Source: Aquatica leii (Eukaryota; Arthropoda; Insecta; Coleoptera; Lampyridae). Taken from it: a DNA stretch of 64,000 bases. The position numbers and the translations under genes were made by a program. This document shows positions 33,271-45,050 of this stretch, piece by piece (position 1 is the first letter of the stretch; each line of letters begins with the position of its first letter). Under the pieces are notes generated by a model. The model saw nothing but the letters and a program-made list of their open reading frames with translations. It ran no database searches and was not told the origin of the DNA. Location: contig CM069432.1 of NCBI GenBank assembly GCA_035610365.1, positions 71,862,520 to 71,926,519 of the forward strand, written 5' to 3'.

Positions 33271-36200
33271 TTTATATTTAATGCTGATTACTTATGAATA
33301 AAAGGAACTTAGCATCTAGCCGCGTGAATCATAATTCCAAGACATTTAAAAATCAAATACATACATATAAACAATTTGGTTATAATGATTATCAATAACA
33401 ATTTTTTTATGAAATAAACATGTTTATCGGAATAGATTTATGATGATACACGTGCTTATCTTACCTACAAAATATGCGATATGTTTGAAAAAGATATAAG
33501 TTGTGATTTAGGTAAAAGATGTTTTGAACAAATATGTTTACAAATTATCTAAGAATGTACATTCACTTCAAATCTGTTATTAATTTTTTTAAATAAACAA
33601 TCGCACATTAATCAAGAAACTGAAACGCATAATCGTACGCTACTGTAGTATATTTGCGATCAAAGGGGCGGTATTTTACATAAATGTGTTTTTGCGTCGA
33701 TCCTCTTTTTTAGCTGGTAACAGTTATAACACGGAACACAACCTTGATAGGAGACCAATTTTAGAAAAAGATTGATTTCTGAAATGATATATATTAATTT
33801 TAATAGCAACACTAACAATTTAAGTAGCATTTAATTTCCAAAATTGCAAGGTAGCTTTATGTATAGGTCGATTGTTGCGGAAATTCTTTAAATTCTACAT
33901 AGGTTTAGATAACATTTTTACCTTGACTTAAATAATTTTTGTTTATATTTGCATTCTATTTGTCAAAGTGTCAATTGTATGTGTTATTTATTTTATAATT
34001 TTGACCTAATGACTTGTTTTTAACAGTAATTTTGTTTAATTGTTATGTAAATTTGCTCATGACGTTAGTCCATGAGAAGTTATATTATCTAACTTGCTTT
34101 AACCAAATAACTACATGTTACATTTCTTTGTTTTTACAAATCCTTAAACAAAAAAAAATTATTTACAACATGTAATTTTCACAGTACCAACAAAGCAACT
34201 ATACTAATGTGTTTATGATCTAACAAATAATTATATACCAAAATATTCTATAAATCTACAATTTGTCAAAGTACATCTTAAAAATGTTGACTTAAATCTA
34301 GATGTGTCTAAATTCTAAAATGATACTTTTTTAAGCGGATTATTATTTTTTGGTGAACAAATCAATCAATTATCAATTTATGTAATATTTTTCCACATAA
34401 ATACCTTACTTAATTTGCGTTGAAAAGTTTTCAGGGTACGATAACATAAAACCTTAAAAGTTAATTCAAATAAAAAGCTTTAATCCGTAGAATTTCTTTT
34501 TTAAACATCGACAAAATTTTTGCTATAGGTTAAGCTTTAAATTAAACAGCAATTATAACTGAAACGAACTGATCTTTCTAACACTAATTATCGATACGAC
34601 GTTTAAATCAGTAGGATCAAAAGATGAAAGGAAAGCAGTTATGTGCCGTTTTGCAACAATTAGAGCAACGACTTTAAATGTAAATTAGTCTACTTATTTG
34701 ATGTTTAAAGATAATGTAGTGTAACCTATTTTACGTATGAAAATACAGCAATTTATTTATTTAAAAAAAACGTCAACGTATTTTACGTACATAAAAGTTT
34801 TTGTAAAGGTAACGTTAGCCTTTTATTTCTAAAAGTGAATATTTAATATGGTACATAAATTGACTCTTGTATAGATAAAACGTATATTTTACTCAAAGCA
34901 AATTAGTAGATATATGTATCATATTTACATAACACATTATAAGCAATATATACTAAAAGGAGTATGTATTTATATTTTAATCTAAGTAATCAACACTATT
35001 CACTATAAAAAATCAAATGTAGATTTAGATTTTTAAGTATTTGACATTTGATTAGAAGATTAAAGCTTTTTGCAAGTTTAAAATTTTCAAAAATAAATAA
35101 GAAGAAGGCGTATTTTGTAAAGCTCCTATTAAATATTAATTATATTTTAATTTATGTTATTCTTGGTATATAGTATGTTTTGTATTTGTTTAATGATAAA
35201 TGGCAAATAGTTATTGTATTAATTTTACCAGTTTGATTAAAATTATATAATTTAGCAATTTTACTTTAGAATTCGGACATTGCGGTAAACATCTAAAATA
35301 ATATATGTACTTTCATTCGTATACAAATTGGTTTGTAATATTTTTAGTTTATAAAACTAATTAGTGAATGCAAATAAGAATTTTGGAACTTTTTTAGCAT
35401 ATTCTTTATGCATCGAATAAGAAGAAAGTAAAAATGCCGCTTCAAAAAAAAGCTAATCGTTTTTTGTTGCATTAATTTTGACAAAGATTTGTACTAAATT
35501 ATCTTATGCATTATTTAAAATCCATTTATTTGATTTCATTTCAATTTACTTATGTATTGTTCATGTTGGCCGTAATAATTTGAATCATTTTTAAATAGAT
35601 CTTAATGTCAAACCGTTTTGTATTTAATTAATTAATTCAAACTTTATAATTGGCTCGTTGATGTAATTTGTCATGATTTAAATTTGTTTTTTGTATTAAT
35701 TATTGTGCGCATGTGTTTTTTAGTATGATTTTGTTAAATTATACTTTCTAACTGTCAAATTTAATTAGTTTAGCAAGAAGATAGTCTTTTAATTTTAAAG
35801 ATCGAAGCAATTGTTACAAATTTTAATTATAAAAATTACATTGGGACCTACGAATTTAAGTATTCTATTAAATTTTTAATTTTTTATTTAAAATTCTTAA
35901 TCGACAGTTTTGTAAAAGTTGTCACAGAATTTGGTAAAATATAAAACAAAAATTTATGTTTAGTAGGTAAAACATTAAGTATAAATTGATATAATTGATT
36001 ATTAAGGTATTTTGGGTATATTGTACACATAGCATGACGAGTTACAATTTTTTTTACGGTTAGTGGTATTTTGTTTTTCCTTGGCTTAAAGTTAACACTA
36101 TTTCTTTAGAAATTCTCAATAAAGAGGACCATCAAAACAAAGAGTCTATAAAAGGCGATGTTTCGTGTAGCTAAGTACGCACTTTTCAAGCCTTGGTTTT

Positions 36201-36599
36201 TATTAAAAGTTGCAGTTAATACATGACAAACAACAGGTAAAAAAAGTTAATAAAATCTTAAAGTTAATTGGAAACTACAATAATTGCCACTTACAGATAT
36301 AGAACTAAAAAATGGTGTGTCTAGGACTGCACTTGAAGATAACCGTAATAATAAATTAACCTTAAGAATAAATTTAAACACAACGGTAACAAACGTGAAC
36401 TTAACAGTACTATAAATCTTTTAAAGTCAAGGTTAAAAAATTAATAAATTATTACGGACATAAGTGGAGAAACCTTGCATTAATTTATCTTGGTGATACA
36501 ATTCTTACAATTCTATAAATTCTAGTTACATTTTGGGTGTTATTATTGAAATTAACATCATTATTATGCTTTGTTATGAAAATTACTTCTGATATTGAT
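33271..36599. other. No recognised gene over 3.3 kb
   Basis: AT-rich. At 33425-33560 the plus strand reads DDTRAYLTYKICDMFEKDIS then CDLGKRCFEQICLQII, which looks protein-like but matches no family I know. Near 36155-36200 the minus strand has CTTGAAAAGTG and CACGAAAC, a very weak echo of the hammerhead-like motif of PLE 1 on the 3' side of PLE 3. Confidence 0.4.
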
Positions 36600-37140
36600 T
36601 TTTTTTATAATTTAGTTTGATAAATAATTAAATAAATTAAAGAGTTATCAAAATCAAAATTGTGTCCTGTTTCAACATGGTGTAGCGCTAGTGCTGAATC
36701 AGTTTTTTTTATTGCGCAATCGTATTTTTGGTTTTTTATTCGTTTAACTGTCTTTTGTTTTGTTTGTCCTACATAGCATTAAGTGCAGTTTAAACAGTTA
36801 ATCTTATAGACAATACTATGTTGGCTGGCCAAGTTTGAATTAGAGGTCTTTGGTAGTAGTGAAATAGTGTTAACTACGCTAGCGTTAAAATTTAATTATG
36901 TTATTAGAACAGTTGTTCTTTCGGAAATAAATTTTAGAATACTATTTTTGTATGAAATTGTAGATTATTAACATTAATTATTTTCTTCCTTATTTATGTA
37001 ACAATAATAATTTTTTTGTGGTAAAAGTGTTTCGATAAGTAATTAATAATCCTATTAGACGCCATTAGTTTAGTGTATAAACCGTTTGTGTTGGGGTCTT
37101 TGATTAGTTTAATATCTAAAAAAGGTAAACTTATCATGTA
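36600..37140 (-). pseudogene. Penelope-like element fragment (PLE 3)
   Basis: On the minus strand FLDIKLIKDPNTNGLYTKLM and ASNRIINYLSKHFYHKKIII (37120-37000) are the post-palm PLE segment (LpFLDv...YrKp...yl.y.S.h...K). NTISLLPKTSNSNLASQHSI, then VYKINCLNCT, CYVGQTKQKTVKRIKNQKYD and ALALHHVETGHNF (about 36880-36640) form the GIY-YIG endonuclease domain with its YVGQTK core. The palm is not recognisable at higher coordinates, so this is a 5'-truncated copy. A stop lies between the two cysteine pairs. It differs in sequence from PLE 1 and PLE 2, so it is probably a separate family. Confidence 0.75.
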
Positions 37141-40095
37141 TAGATGTTAAACTAATCAGTGATGGTAAATTACTACTGATTTATTTTAGCAAGCTAAAAA
37201 ATCAAGGTTAATTAAACTATATAAAAACTACAGAATCAATTTTAGTAATACATATAAATCCATAATTTTAATAAAACTTTATCAGTTTGTTTAATTAAAC
37301 TTTGAACATAGTTTGATGTTCACTTAATAGAAAACTTTTAATTACCTCTATATGCTTACATTAATTTTAAAAAAAGAAACATATATTTAAATAATTTTAA
37401 ATTGTATTATTCTAAATAATGTAATACAATTTAATTAAAAAACAAATAAATAAAATCTATTTGATAGTATAAATTAGTTAATTAACTTAGTGAAATGGAT
37501 TTGTAACTGATAAATACTTGTGTTTGTCTTTGATTTGCAAATTGAACACATTGCACATATAAATTCATTAACTGCTTGAGAAGTATAATTTAACGACAAA
37601 CAATCAATATGTTTCACATTGTATGTATAGTATTTACCATTTGATACATCTCACAGAACCTCTACAAATGTGATGTTTTATTAAATTTAAAACTTAATTG
37701 GCCACTATTTAAAAAATCTAAAATCTTTATAAAATAAGTTATTAACGAAAAACAAATTAAATACGTTAAACTTTGCACGGGTGTGTGAAACGTACGTAGA
37801 GTAAACATTCTGATATTATTTTGTTAGATAATGATCATTAAATCCAAGAAATTTTTACGCCTAAAACAAGTTAATCATTATTGTTATTACATATAAGTAC
37901 ATAAGTTTTACTTTCAAGCGTTTTCCTAAGTTTAGTTCTAGAAATGTTTACTGTAAAATATTTTATTAGGGTTAACTTGTTGATAGTTACTACAATAAAT
38001 CAATACTTGATTTCACCTTTCTATATTTTCTCTAATTTATGTTGTTATTAAAGGTCCAAGAGGCATTTATTATTAATCGCAAAATATGTATAAACAAAAC
38101 TCACCTAAGGGATTTACCGTTTTACAAATGAACTCATTTTATTAAAATATACAATTTATTTGAAAATAAAAGTTGTTCTAAAAAGTATTTTATATTTACA
38201 AAGCACATAAAGCTTCTTAATTAATGTACAAAAAGGTTTTGAATAATGTTTAAACTAAATTAGAAAATGTTTGCTTTATTTTATTATTTCTGCAAAATTC
38301 TACAAGCATCATAACGCTTTCATCCAGGTAATAAAATTAAAGAATTTTTAGGCACATAAAAGTGCACAATACTCAGATAATTTAATTTACCCAGTCGTTT
38401 GAATACAGTCTTAGAGATTACATAAAACATGAAGAGGGCGAAACTCAGTTTGGGTTTTTTATCATCTGTCAAAAAAGAAGGATTTTACAGATGCTATTTG
38501 TTGGAAACTCTTTCAGAGTGTAACGCAATTATGACGGTTTGAAATTTTGATTTAATTATTTACATCTTTTGATTTTTATTTATTTGCGCTGCTTAGTCTC
38601 TTTTAGGTATGAATAGTTTTCTTTAATGTTACTGACATATTTACACAACCAATTAAAATTTACTTACTAAACGTTCCTATCTATTTAACTTGAATACAGA
38701 TGCTAATGTTTGTCTTAGAGTATGATTAATTTAGTTATTCCCAAATAACTAAGATAACACTTGAAATTACTGTAGCCGAGCAGTTATTAGATAAACTGTT
38801 GTGTTTACTAAAACATTAATAAGCGTTAGTAGATATAATGTTATAATTATGTAAGTTAAAACAATAAATAAGTAGTACATTTTAAAATCTTTAAATTTTA
38901 TTGAGGATTTGTCTACTTGTTTTTAAAGCAACTACAAAACTATAATTATACTGCTACTACTATTTTAGTTTAGTTTTAATTTACATTTTTCTACTGATTG
39001 TTTTCTTATTTAGTATCTATCGAGTATTATTTAATTACTTTTTTATATTGTAAGTAATTAATTAAGTGCATTTTTTCTGTTTAGATTTTTATACCTAATA
39101 TATCTATATAAATAAACATTTGTACGTGTCGATATAGTTAAAAAAAAATTGTAGAAAATTAAAATCAAATACCTATCAAGTTATAGCGTTATTAAACTAT
39201 TTGAAATTGTACAATTGTAACATTTTTTAAGTTGAAACATCTAGTGCATTTACAGCAAACGTGCACGTTTGATTCTGTATTATAGTGATATTTAGTTTTA
39301 TTAAACTAGAAAAATTTGCAATTTACTTATGTCACTAGCATTATTATCAATAATTGACAATTGGGTACAGCAAATTGTTTTCGTTAACTGGTAACTGTAA
39401 GCGTGTAGTGTAAAAATTAAAAGCTTGTTAGCTTCTGCACTACCACTACCATACGAATCTAAGAAATAAGTGTGTGCGAATGGTTGCATAAGCAAGCATG
39501 CACTTATATTTTTACAACTGCACTTCAATTGCAATACAAATTATATCGTTTCTGTGAATGCAGCTTGACGTACGTTTGTAAATGCACGTCATTAGTACGT
39601 ATTTTATATGCAGATAAATAACACTGATCAACTAAGATTTTTTCTTACTCTTACACGTTTATTCTAACTTTGAAAAAGTCTTTTAATATACTTTCATCAT
39701 CATTGCATATAAAATTAAGTCGGATGAAAAATTTTGTCAACGCAATGAACAAAGATGTACTTTCATTTTAATATATGTATCAACAATTTCCTGATATAAG
39801 TGAGATAAAACTTAAAGAGGAAATTTTCATAGAACTCTAGATTCAATTTTTACAGCTGAATCTAAAATTTGACGTAACTTTTTAGAACCGGATGATTGCA
39901 ATGAATTTAGGAACGTGACTTAAAATTTCTTAGAAAATAAAAAAAATTAAAAATTATAATGAATTTAAAATTTATCATTTATTAAAATTAGCTCTAAAAT
40001 ACACTGAATATAAAAGAAAAGCGAAAAACAAAATTTTTTAAATACGCCGTAAAAGTAACATGTAATTATTATTTTTGGAGTGTCGATTTTGATCT
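37141..40095. other. No recognised gene
   Basis: AT-rich. The minus-strand open frame at 39301-39534 (77 codons) has no known motif. A patch at 38400-38540 is a little richer in GC but gave no readable protein. Confidence 0.45.
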
Positions 40096-40430
40096 TTAGT
40101 AACCGGTAAACCGGTTGAAGCTAAATTAACCAATTAACCAAGTGATTCATATTTGGTTAACCAGTTAATTTTAACCATTTTTGGCAACTTATTCATTTTA
40201 ACCGACTGATACATTTTTGGTTAACCAATTAGTTTTAACCATTTTTGGTAACTGATTCGTTTCAACTACGAGTGTTGATTCAATGAGTTAATGTTAAATT
40301 AACCAAATAATTCGTTTTAGTTAACCAAATTGTTTTAATCATTGCTTATGATTTGTTTTAAACAACTACTGTTAACCGATTTGTTTTAATCACTTTTATC
40401 AACTGATTTAGTTCGATTAACTCTATAGTG
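40096..40430 (-). repeat. Degenerate 28-bp tandem array, left arm
   Basis: A run of units built on TTTTAACCATTTTTGGTAAC plus GATTCG, spaced 27-28 bases apart. The units are the reverse complement of those at 43853-44066. GGTTAACC strings recur. The array is more eroded than its partner. Confidence 0.65.
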
Positions 40431-42765
40431 CATACTTGATCTACATAACCAAATAGATCATTAGAGTTATCTTCAAGATCCTTATTAGTGTAAAAAGTAC
40501 TGATTAGTTTTTGCTATATTTATAAAAACTGTAACCTAGTAATTTATGTTTAAACTAGTCGCCTATCCAATTGTAAGATTTTTTATTACGTTTTAACTTT
40601 AAATTCTAGACGAACAGTCAATTGTATAAACAAAATAATTTTAAATATTTTAAAGTTTAATATTAGTGGCAATAACCGGTGGCCAAAACGATCATTTTAA
40701 ATAAAATTGCGATTGCGATCACCGATCATCTTTAAAAAACCATTCGCTATCGCAATCATTAAACAAATAAAAAAAAGGATTGCCATTATCGTTTACCTAT
40801 AAAACAAGGGAATCAAAAAATTCCCGGAAAAAAATTTGCACTTGCTTAAACTTAAATTTAGCAGTAGTAAGAAATACTGTGCTTAGAAATTGGTATTATG
40901 TGTGTAATCATAATTTATTTTTTAGACAAGACAGGAATGACTGCGTTGTTTTTTAAAATTACACTATTGGAATAATTAGATCGATCTTCTAGAACAGTTT
41001 TGTAGCACTAGATAAGAATATAGAACATATCAATTAACGCGTCTTGATAAAAATGTGTAAAGAAAATTGAAACTAAACAGAAAAACATAATAAACCTAAC
41101 GGCAAACTTCAAAAGATTCATTCAACCATAATGATAATAAAACGACAATATGAAACAATTTATATTTTAAAACCGAAAGGTTAAATTGAACAGTATGTTT
41201 TATAAAATATTAAGAAGTTATAAATATTTTTAAGAAATGATCTTTTTTGTTACAGAAAATGTACTTGTGTATAAGTAAACCTAACAAAACATTTTATTTA
41301 AAACAAAAACATTGTTTTAATTAAAACTTGTTTAATTCGTTTTTGTACGAATTACAGAATAAATAATAAATTTTTCCCGTAGTTTTTCTTCTAAGGGTTT
41401 TTTCCTAGATTCACCAAACAACGATGGTGATTATCGATTGCTTGTAAAATAATAATCGCGTTTGTGGAAAAAAAATCGTTAAGTTTAAAATGATTTGGTT
41501 AAAAATTAATTTTTCTTGTTATTATGGTTTTTCTGCTTTGACGTTAAGAGTTGCTTTTGGTTAAAAATAGGAAAATGCAAATATAAAAAGAAAAATTAAA
41601 AATTGTACACGTGCACTTGAATACTAGAGGCCTCAATTTTATTATATTTTACTTAATTAGTTATAGCATTGTAAACAACATAAAAGCATCAATCTGAATT
41701 GAAAATAAATTTAACTAAAAATTACATAAACAATTGCATCATAAAATGTCTCTTTGCGGAGAAGACTTTTTCTAATCCAAATTTATTATTTCATGATCTA
41801 CAAATAATAAACATAATCTGCATTTCTTCAAAAAGTGCCGTAAAAACCAACTGATTCTAGTACCTACTTGCAACGCCGCCAATAGTGTCTTCTTACCGTT
41901 GGTATGTGCGTTCTTATATACAGGTAAAAGGATTATCTAAGAAACATGCAACAAGGTGTAACGTCCCGTTAGAGTTCATTACAATTAAAATTAAAATTTG
42001 CATTCGTTTATTTTCTGCAATTAATATTGCACCTAAATTTATTCAGTTTGGCAACGTCCCGTCGTATTTCGAATCAACCGACCAATTGATTTTGTTCGCA
42101 CTTCCGTTTGAGCCATCTTTAAGGCTTACACGTCGTAGTGGTGCAAGGAAGATAAATTTTCTTAATTATGGCGTAAAAACGCATACAAATTAATTTTTAT
42201 TCATTCCAACTAATTGCTGGTGAGTTTATCTTTATTTCAATATAATTTTTCTATTGAATTCAACATTTTCGGTGATTTCACAATGTTACGCAATACAATT
42301 AGACAAAGGAATTGATTTCAAGGCCGTTGTATCTAAAGCAACGTAAGTCATTTCATGTCGATTAAAAACCATTCTAATTATTTATATTTAGAGTCTTTTC
42401 TTTTTTATTTACTGGATTTTTATTCATTGGATTTATACTTTGGTTTTATGCCTGCATTTGTGCTTTCAAATCTACATTCGTTTGATTCGTTATTTTATGC
42501 TCGAAGAATCATTTCAACAAAGAATGTGCTAAAAATAGAAGATATCCGATAACGTCATATCATATAGGGTGAGTCAACTGGAATTTATGCTACTACTTAT
42601 TACATTTTAAATTCAAGTTAATTAAATTGTGTTATCAAAACCTTTTCGGAATACATACACCGTAACAAATTAAACGTTTATTACTTTTGAATTTGATATC
42701 AATTAATAATTAGGCATAAGATTGTATGTTTTTTATTTATCACCATTTTCAAGCTGATTGGCGCC
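40431..42765. other. No recognised gene between the facing arrays
   Basis: AT-rich. Short runs of GCGATTGCGATCACCGATC occur near 40705 and loosely recall the GC-rich islet at 57186. Open frames at 41885-42193 and 42355-42552 show no family resemblance. Confidence 0.4.
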
Positions 42766-42890
42766 CAAATATTGTTTTATTTCAAATATTGATTTAATCC
42801 AAATATTGTTTTATTCCAAATAATGTTGTATTCTAAATATTGATTTAACTCAAATATTGTCTTAAATTTGAATAATGTTCATTTTTTCTT
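42766..42890 (+). repeat. 17-18-bp tandem array
   Basis: About seven copies of a CAAATATTG(T/A)TTTA(T/A)TC unit run head to tail with moderate divergence. The array lies between the two 28-bp arrays and is unrelated to them in sequence. Confidence 0.7.
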
Positions 42891-42971
42891 TAATGTAAAT
42901 AGTTAGTGTATTATGTTATAGTTGCAAATAAATTAATGGAATTCACGCCTGTGAGTTTTATTTTTATTCAG

Positions 42972-43009
42972 GCTCACACCCAGAGGTCTGTGTTCCGCCT
43001 GCTGCCGTG
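42972..43009 (+). other. Possible mini-exon with splice-like borders
   Basis: A GC-rich 38-base block sits in very AT-rich DNA. It is preceded by a pyrimidine tract ending TTATTCAG and followed by GTAAAATAAGT. The borders look like a 3' and a 5' splice site. An ATG at 42936 opens a frame through the block (27 codons), but the translation is unfamiliar. It is suggestive only. Confidence 0.25.
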
Positions 43010-43852
43010 GTAAAATAAGTATTTTTGCTTTCGATAAATGTATTTTCATATTTTTATTGTATGTTTTATATTTTTATTACAAAGGGGTTGAAAACAAATT
43101 GTAACTTGTAATCTGTACATAGGTATTAATAACTTTTTTTTATTTTCGCTTCACAAAAATCAATATTTTGTGCCCATTTAATTGTGCAGAAATTGGTGAA
43201 ACGATCAAAACTTAATTGAAGTTAACTAAATTATTTTAAGTTAATTTTATATTCTAAAAAATCACCATTTAACAAAAATGTTTTTAGTTAATAAAAACGT
43301 ATTTCAAATATGTATAGGTTGTTTAGGTACATTTTTCAATTTCTATTGTTGATTTCAAAATTTCTAAAACTATAAAATATCATAGTACCTGTAATGTTTT
43401 TAAATTTTTAAATAAAATTTTGTAGTGTTGACAACCCATTGGAAAGGTTTTTGCTGTTTTGAATGTATTTGTTTTAAATTGTTAGAAGTACTTCCTTTAA
43501 AAACTCAACAAAACAACAAAATAAAATTTGAAAATTATTAGTGAAAAGAAAACTAATAAAACAGGTGTTAAGTGATTTGTTTAATTGTATATAATTAGTT
43601 TATTCAAATTAATACAGATGAAAATAAATATTTTTAGTAAAAGCAATAAGCCTTCGATAAAAGTTTGAGAGTTTTCTATTTTGTAAAATTAATTTTTAAA
43701 ATTGGTTTTTAAATTGAAGCCTCTAAAAAGACAAATTTTAACTTTTTAAACAAATTTTACAATCGTTTTTCTTAAATTAGAATGCAAAACAATTGCTTAA
43801 TCTATTTATTATTTACAAATATGTAATACATTGTTTTTGTTGTGCGCCGAAG
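43010..43852. other. No recognised gene
   Basis: AT-rich and featureless. Confidence 0.5.
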
Positions 43853-44066
43853 AAGGTTTAACCAAACATGGTTAAAATAGATAATTTAATAATTCGTGAT
43901 TAAAATGATCCTTTAACCAAAAGCCCTTGAAGTAAATCGTATAACAAAAAATGGCTAAACTAGATCGTTTTACGAAAGATGGTTAAATTGAATCGTTTAA
44001 CCAAAAACGGTTGACCTAAATCGTTTACTCAAGGATGGTTAAACTGAATCGAATAACCAAAAGTGA
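43853..44066 (+). repeat. 28-bp tandem array, right arm
   Basis: Six to seven head-to-tail copies of a 28-base unit, ATCGTTTAACCAAAAATGG followed by TTAAACTGA, keep exact 28-base spacing over five successive copies (from about 43912). The same unit appears inverted at 40096-40430. Confidence 0.8.
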
Positions 44067-44223
44067 AAATAAATATTTACTGGCATAGCCCAAAGGCTGA
44101 AATGGCGTTGTATTCTATGCTACACACTACATTTATTATACTACCTTTTAACTGTAAGAAAATTAAAATAGTAATAGTCTTTTAATTTTTATTGAGTTTC
44201 CATATTGTTAAATTACGAATAAC

Positions 44224-45040
44224 TGAACTCTATGATATTAAATTGCAACACTACGAAGAAGTGGAAATTTTGTTACCAAACTTGGTAGGAAGGTTTAGCT
44301 TAAAGGTAGTACATGATTAAAGTTTTATAGAAAAGAAACATAGATTAACACTAATTTTATTTAATAATGTGTTGGGTCCCCTTTATTGGCTTTACACTCT
44401 CTTATTTTTTGTGGTATCGCTTCTAGCAAGTGGTCAATTTTTACTTGAGTTATTGTATCTCAAGCAATTGATGCTGGAGACCTTCATGTCTCTGTAGAAG
44501 TGCCTCAGTCTTTTACCTATAATGTACCTACCACACGAGTTTAATACGCAAAAGTCATAAGATGATAAGAGATTAACATTGGCTTCTTAAAATGGGTTCA
44601 AAGAGAGTCTTGCTATGTAAGGACGAGCATTATTCTGCTGGTAAAATGGGTCTTCTAACTATTGAAAAAAAAAAAAAAGATTATGGAGTTCTACCACCTC
44701 TTTAATCGCCGGGTCTTCATATTTCCTCGGATAAAAAGCAAACAGGAGTTGCTCTCATTGTTACTAAAAACCACCTTTACGTAAGCCAACAGTTCGACCT
44801 TTGTCAAATTCGTTTGTTGTTCTCTAAGCATAATTACTCTTTCAAAACAAACAAAACCGCAAGAGATAGCAATATTAAAATTAACCATAACCGCATAAAA
44901 TACTCACGATAATGTGTGTGATCAATTTGAATAAAATTTTTATCATGTACTACGTCTGAACAGGTAAACCTTCTTGCCAAATTTGGCAACTAAATTTCGA
45001 CCCCTTCTTGATATTACAATTTTAATATCACAGAGTATGT
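44224..45040 (-). mobile_element. Tc1-like transposon relic with long TIRs
   Basis: The ends are inverted repeats of about 100 bases (44224-44330 and 44935-45040) sharing CT(A/G)TGATATTAAA(T)TTG, CCAAA(C/T)TTGG and GTAGTACATGAT. On the minus strand the interior reads QQNNARPYIARLSLNPF (about 44640-44590), a decayed form of the (M)QDNARPH motif of Tc1-type transposases. Farther on it reads IGKRLRHF and HLLEAIPQKIRECKANKGDP then THY, followed by a stop near 44370. That last stretch is the usual C-terminal end. The N-terminal DNA-binding part is not recognisable and the interior is shortened, so this is a deleted, non-autonomous copy. Confidence 0.7.
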
Positions 45041-45050
45041 AAGTGTTATT

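Noticed and set aside
36155-36200. Second hammerhead-like motif near PLE 3
   Set aside because: Only CACGAAAC and a 3-bp stem remain; the CTGATGA core is absent.
39301-39534. Minus-strand 77-codon frame with several cysteines
   Set aside because: No zinc-binding spacing, no homology recognised, and no splice or promoter context.
43853-44066. CRISPR-like array
   Set aside because: The 28-base units are head to tail with no unique spacers, in eukaryotic DNA.
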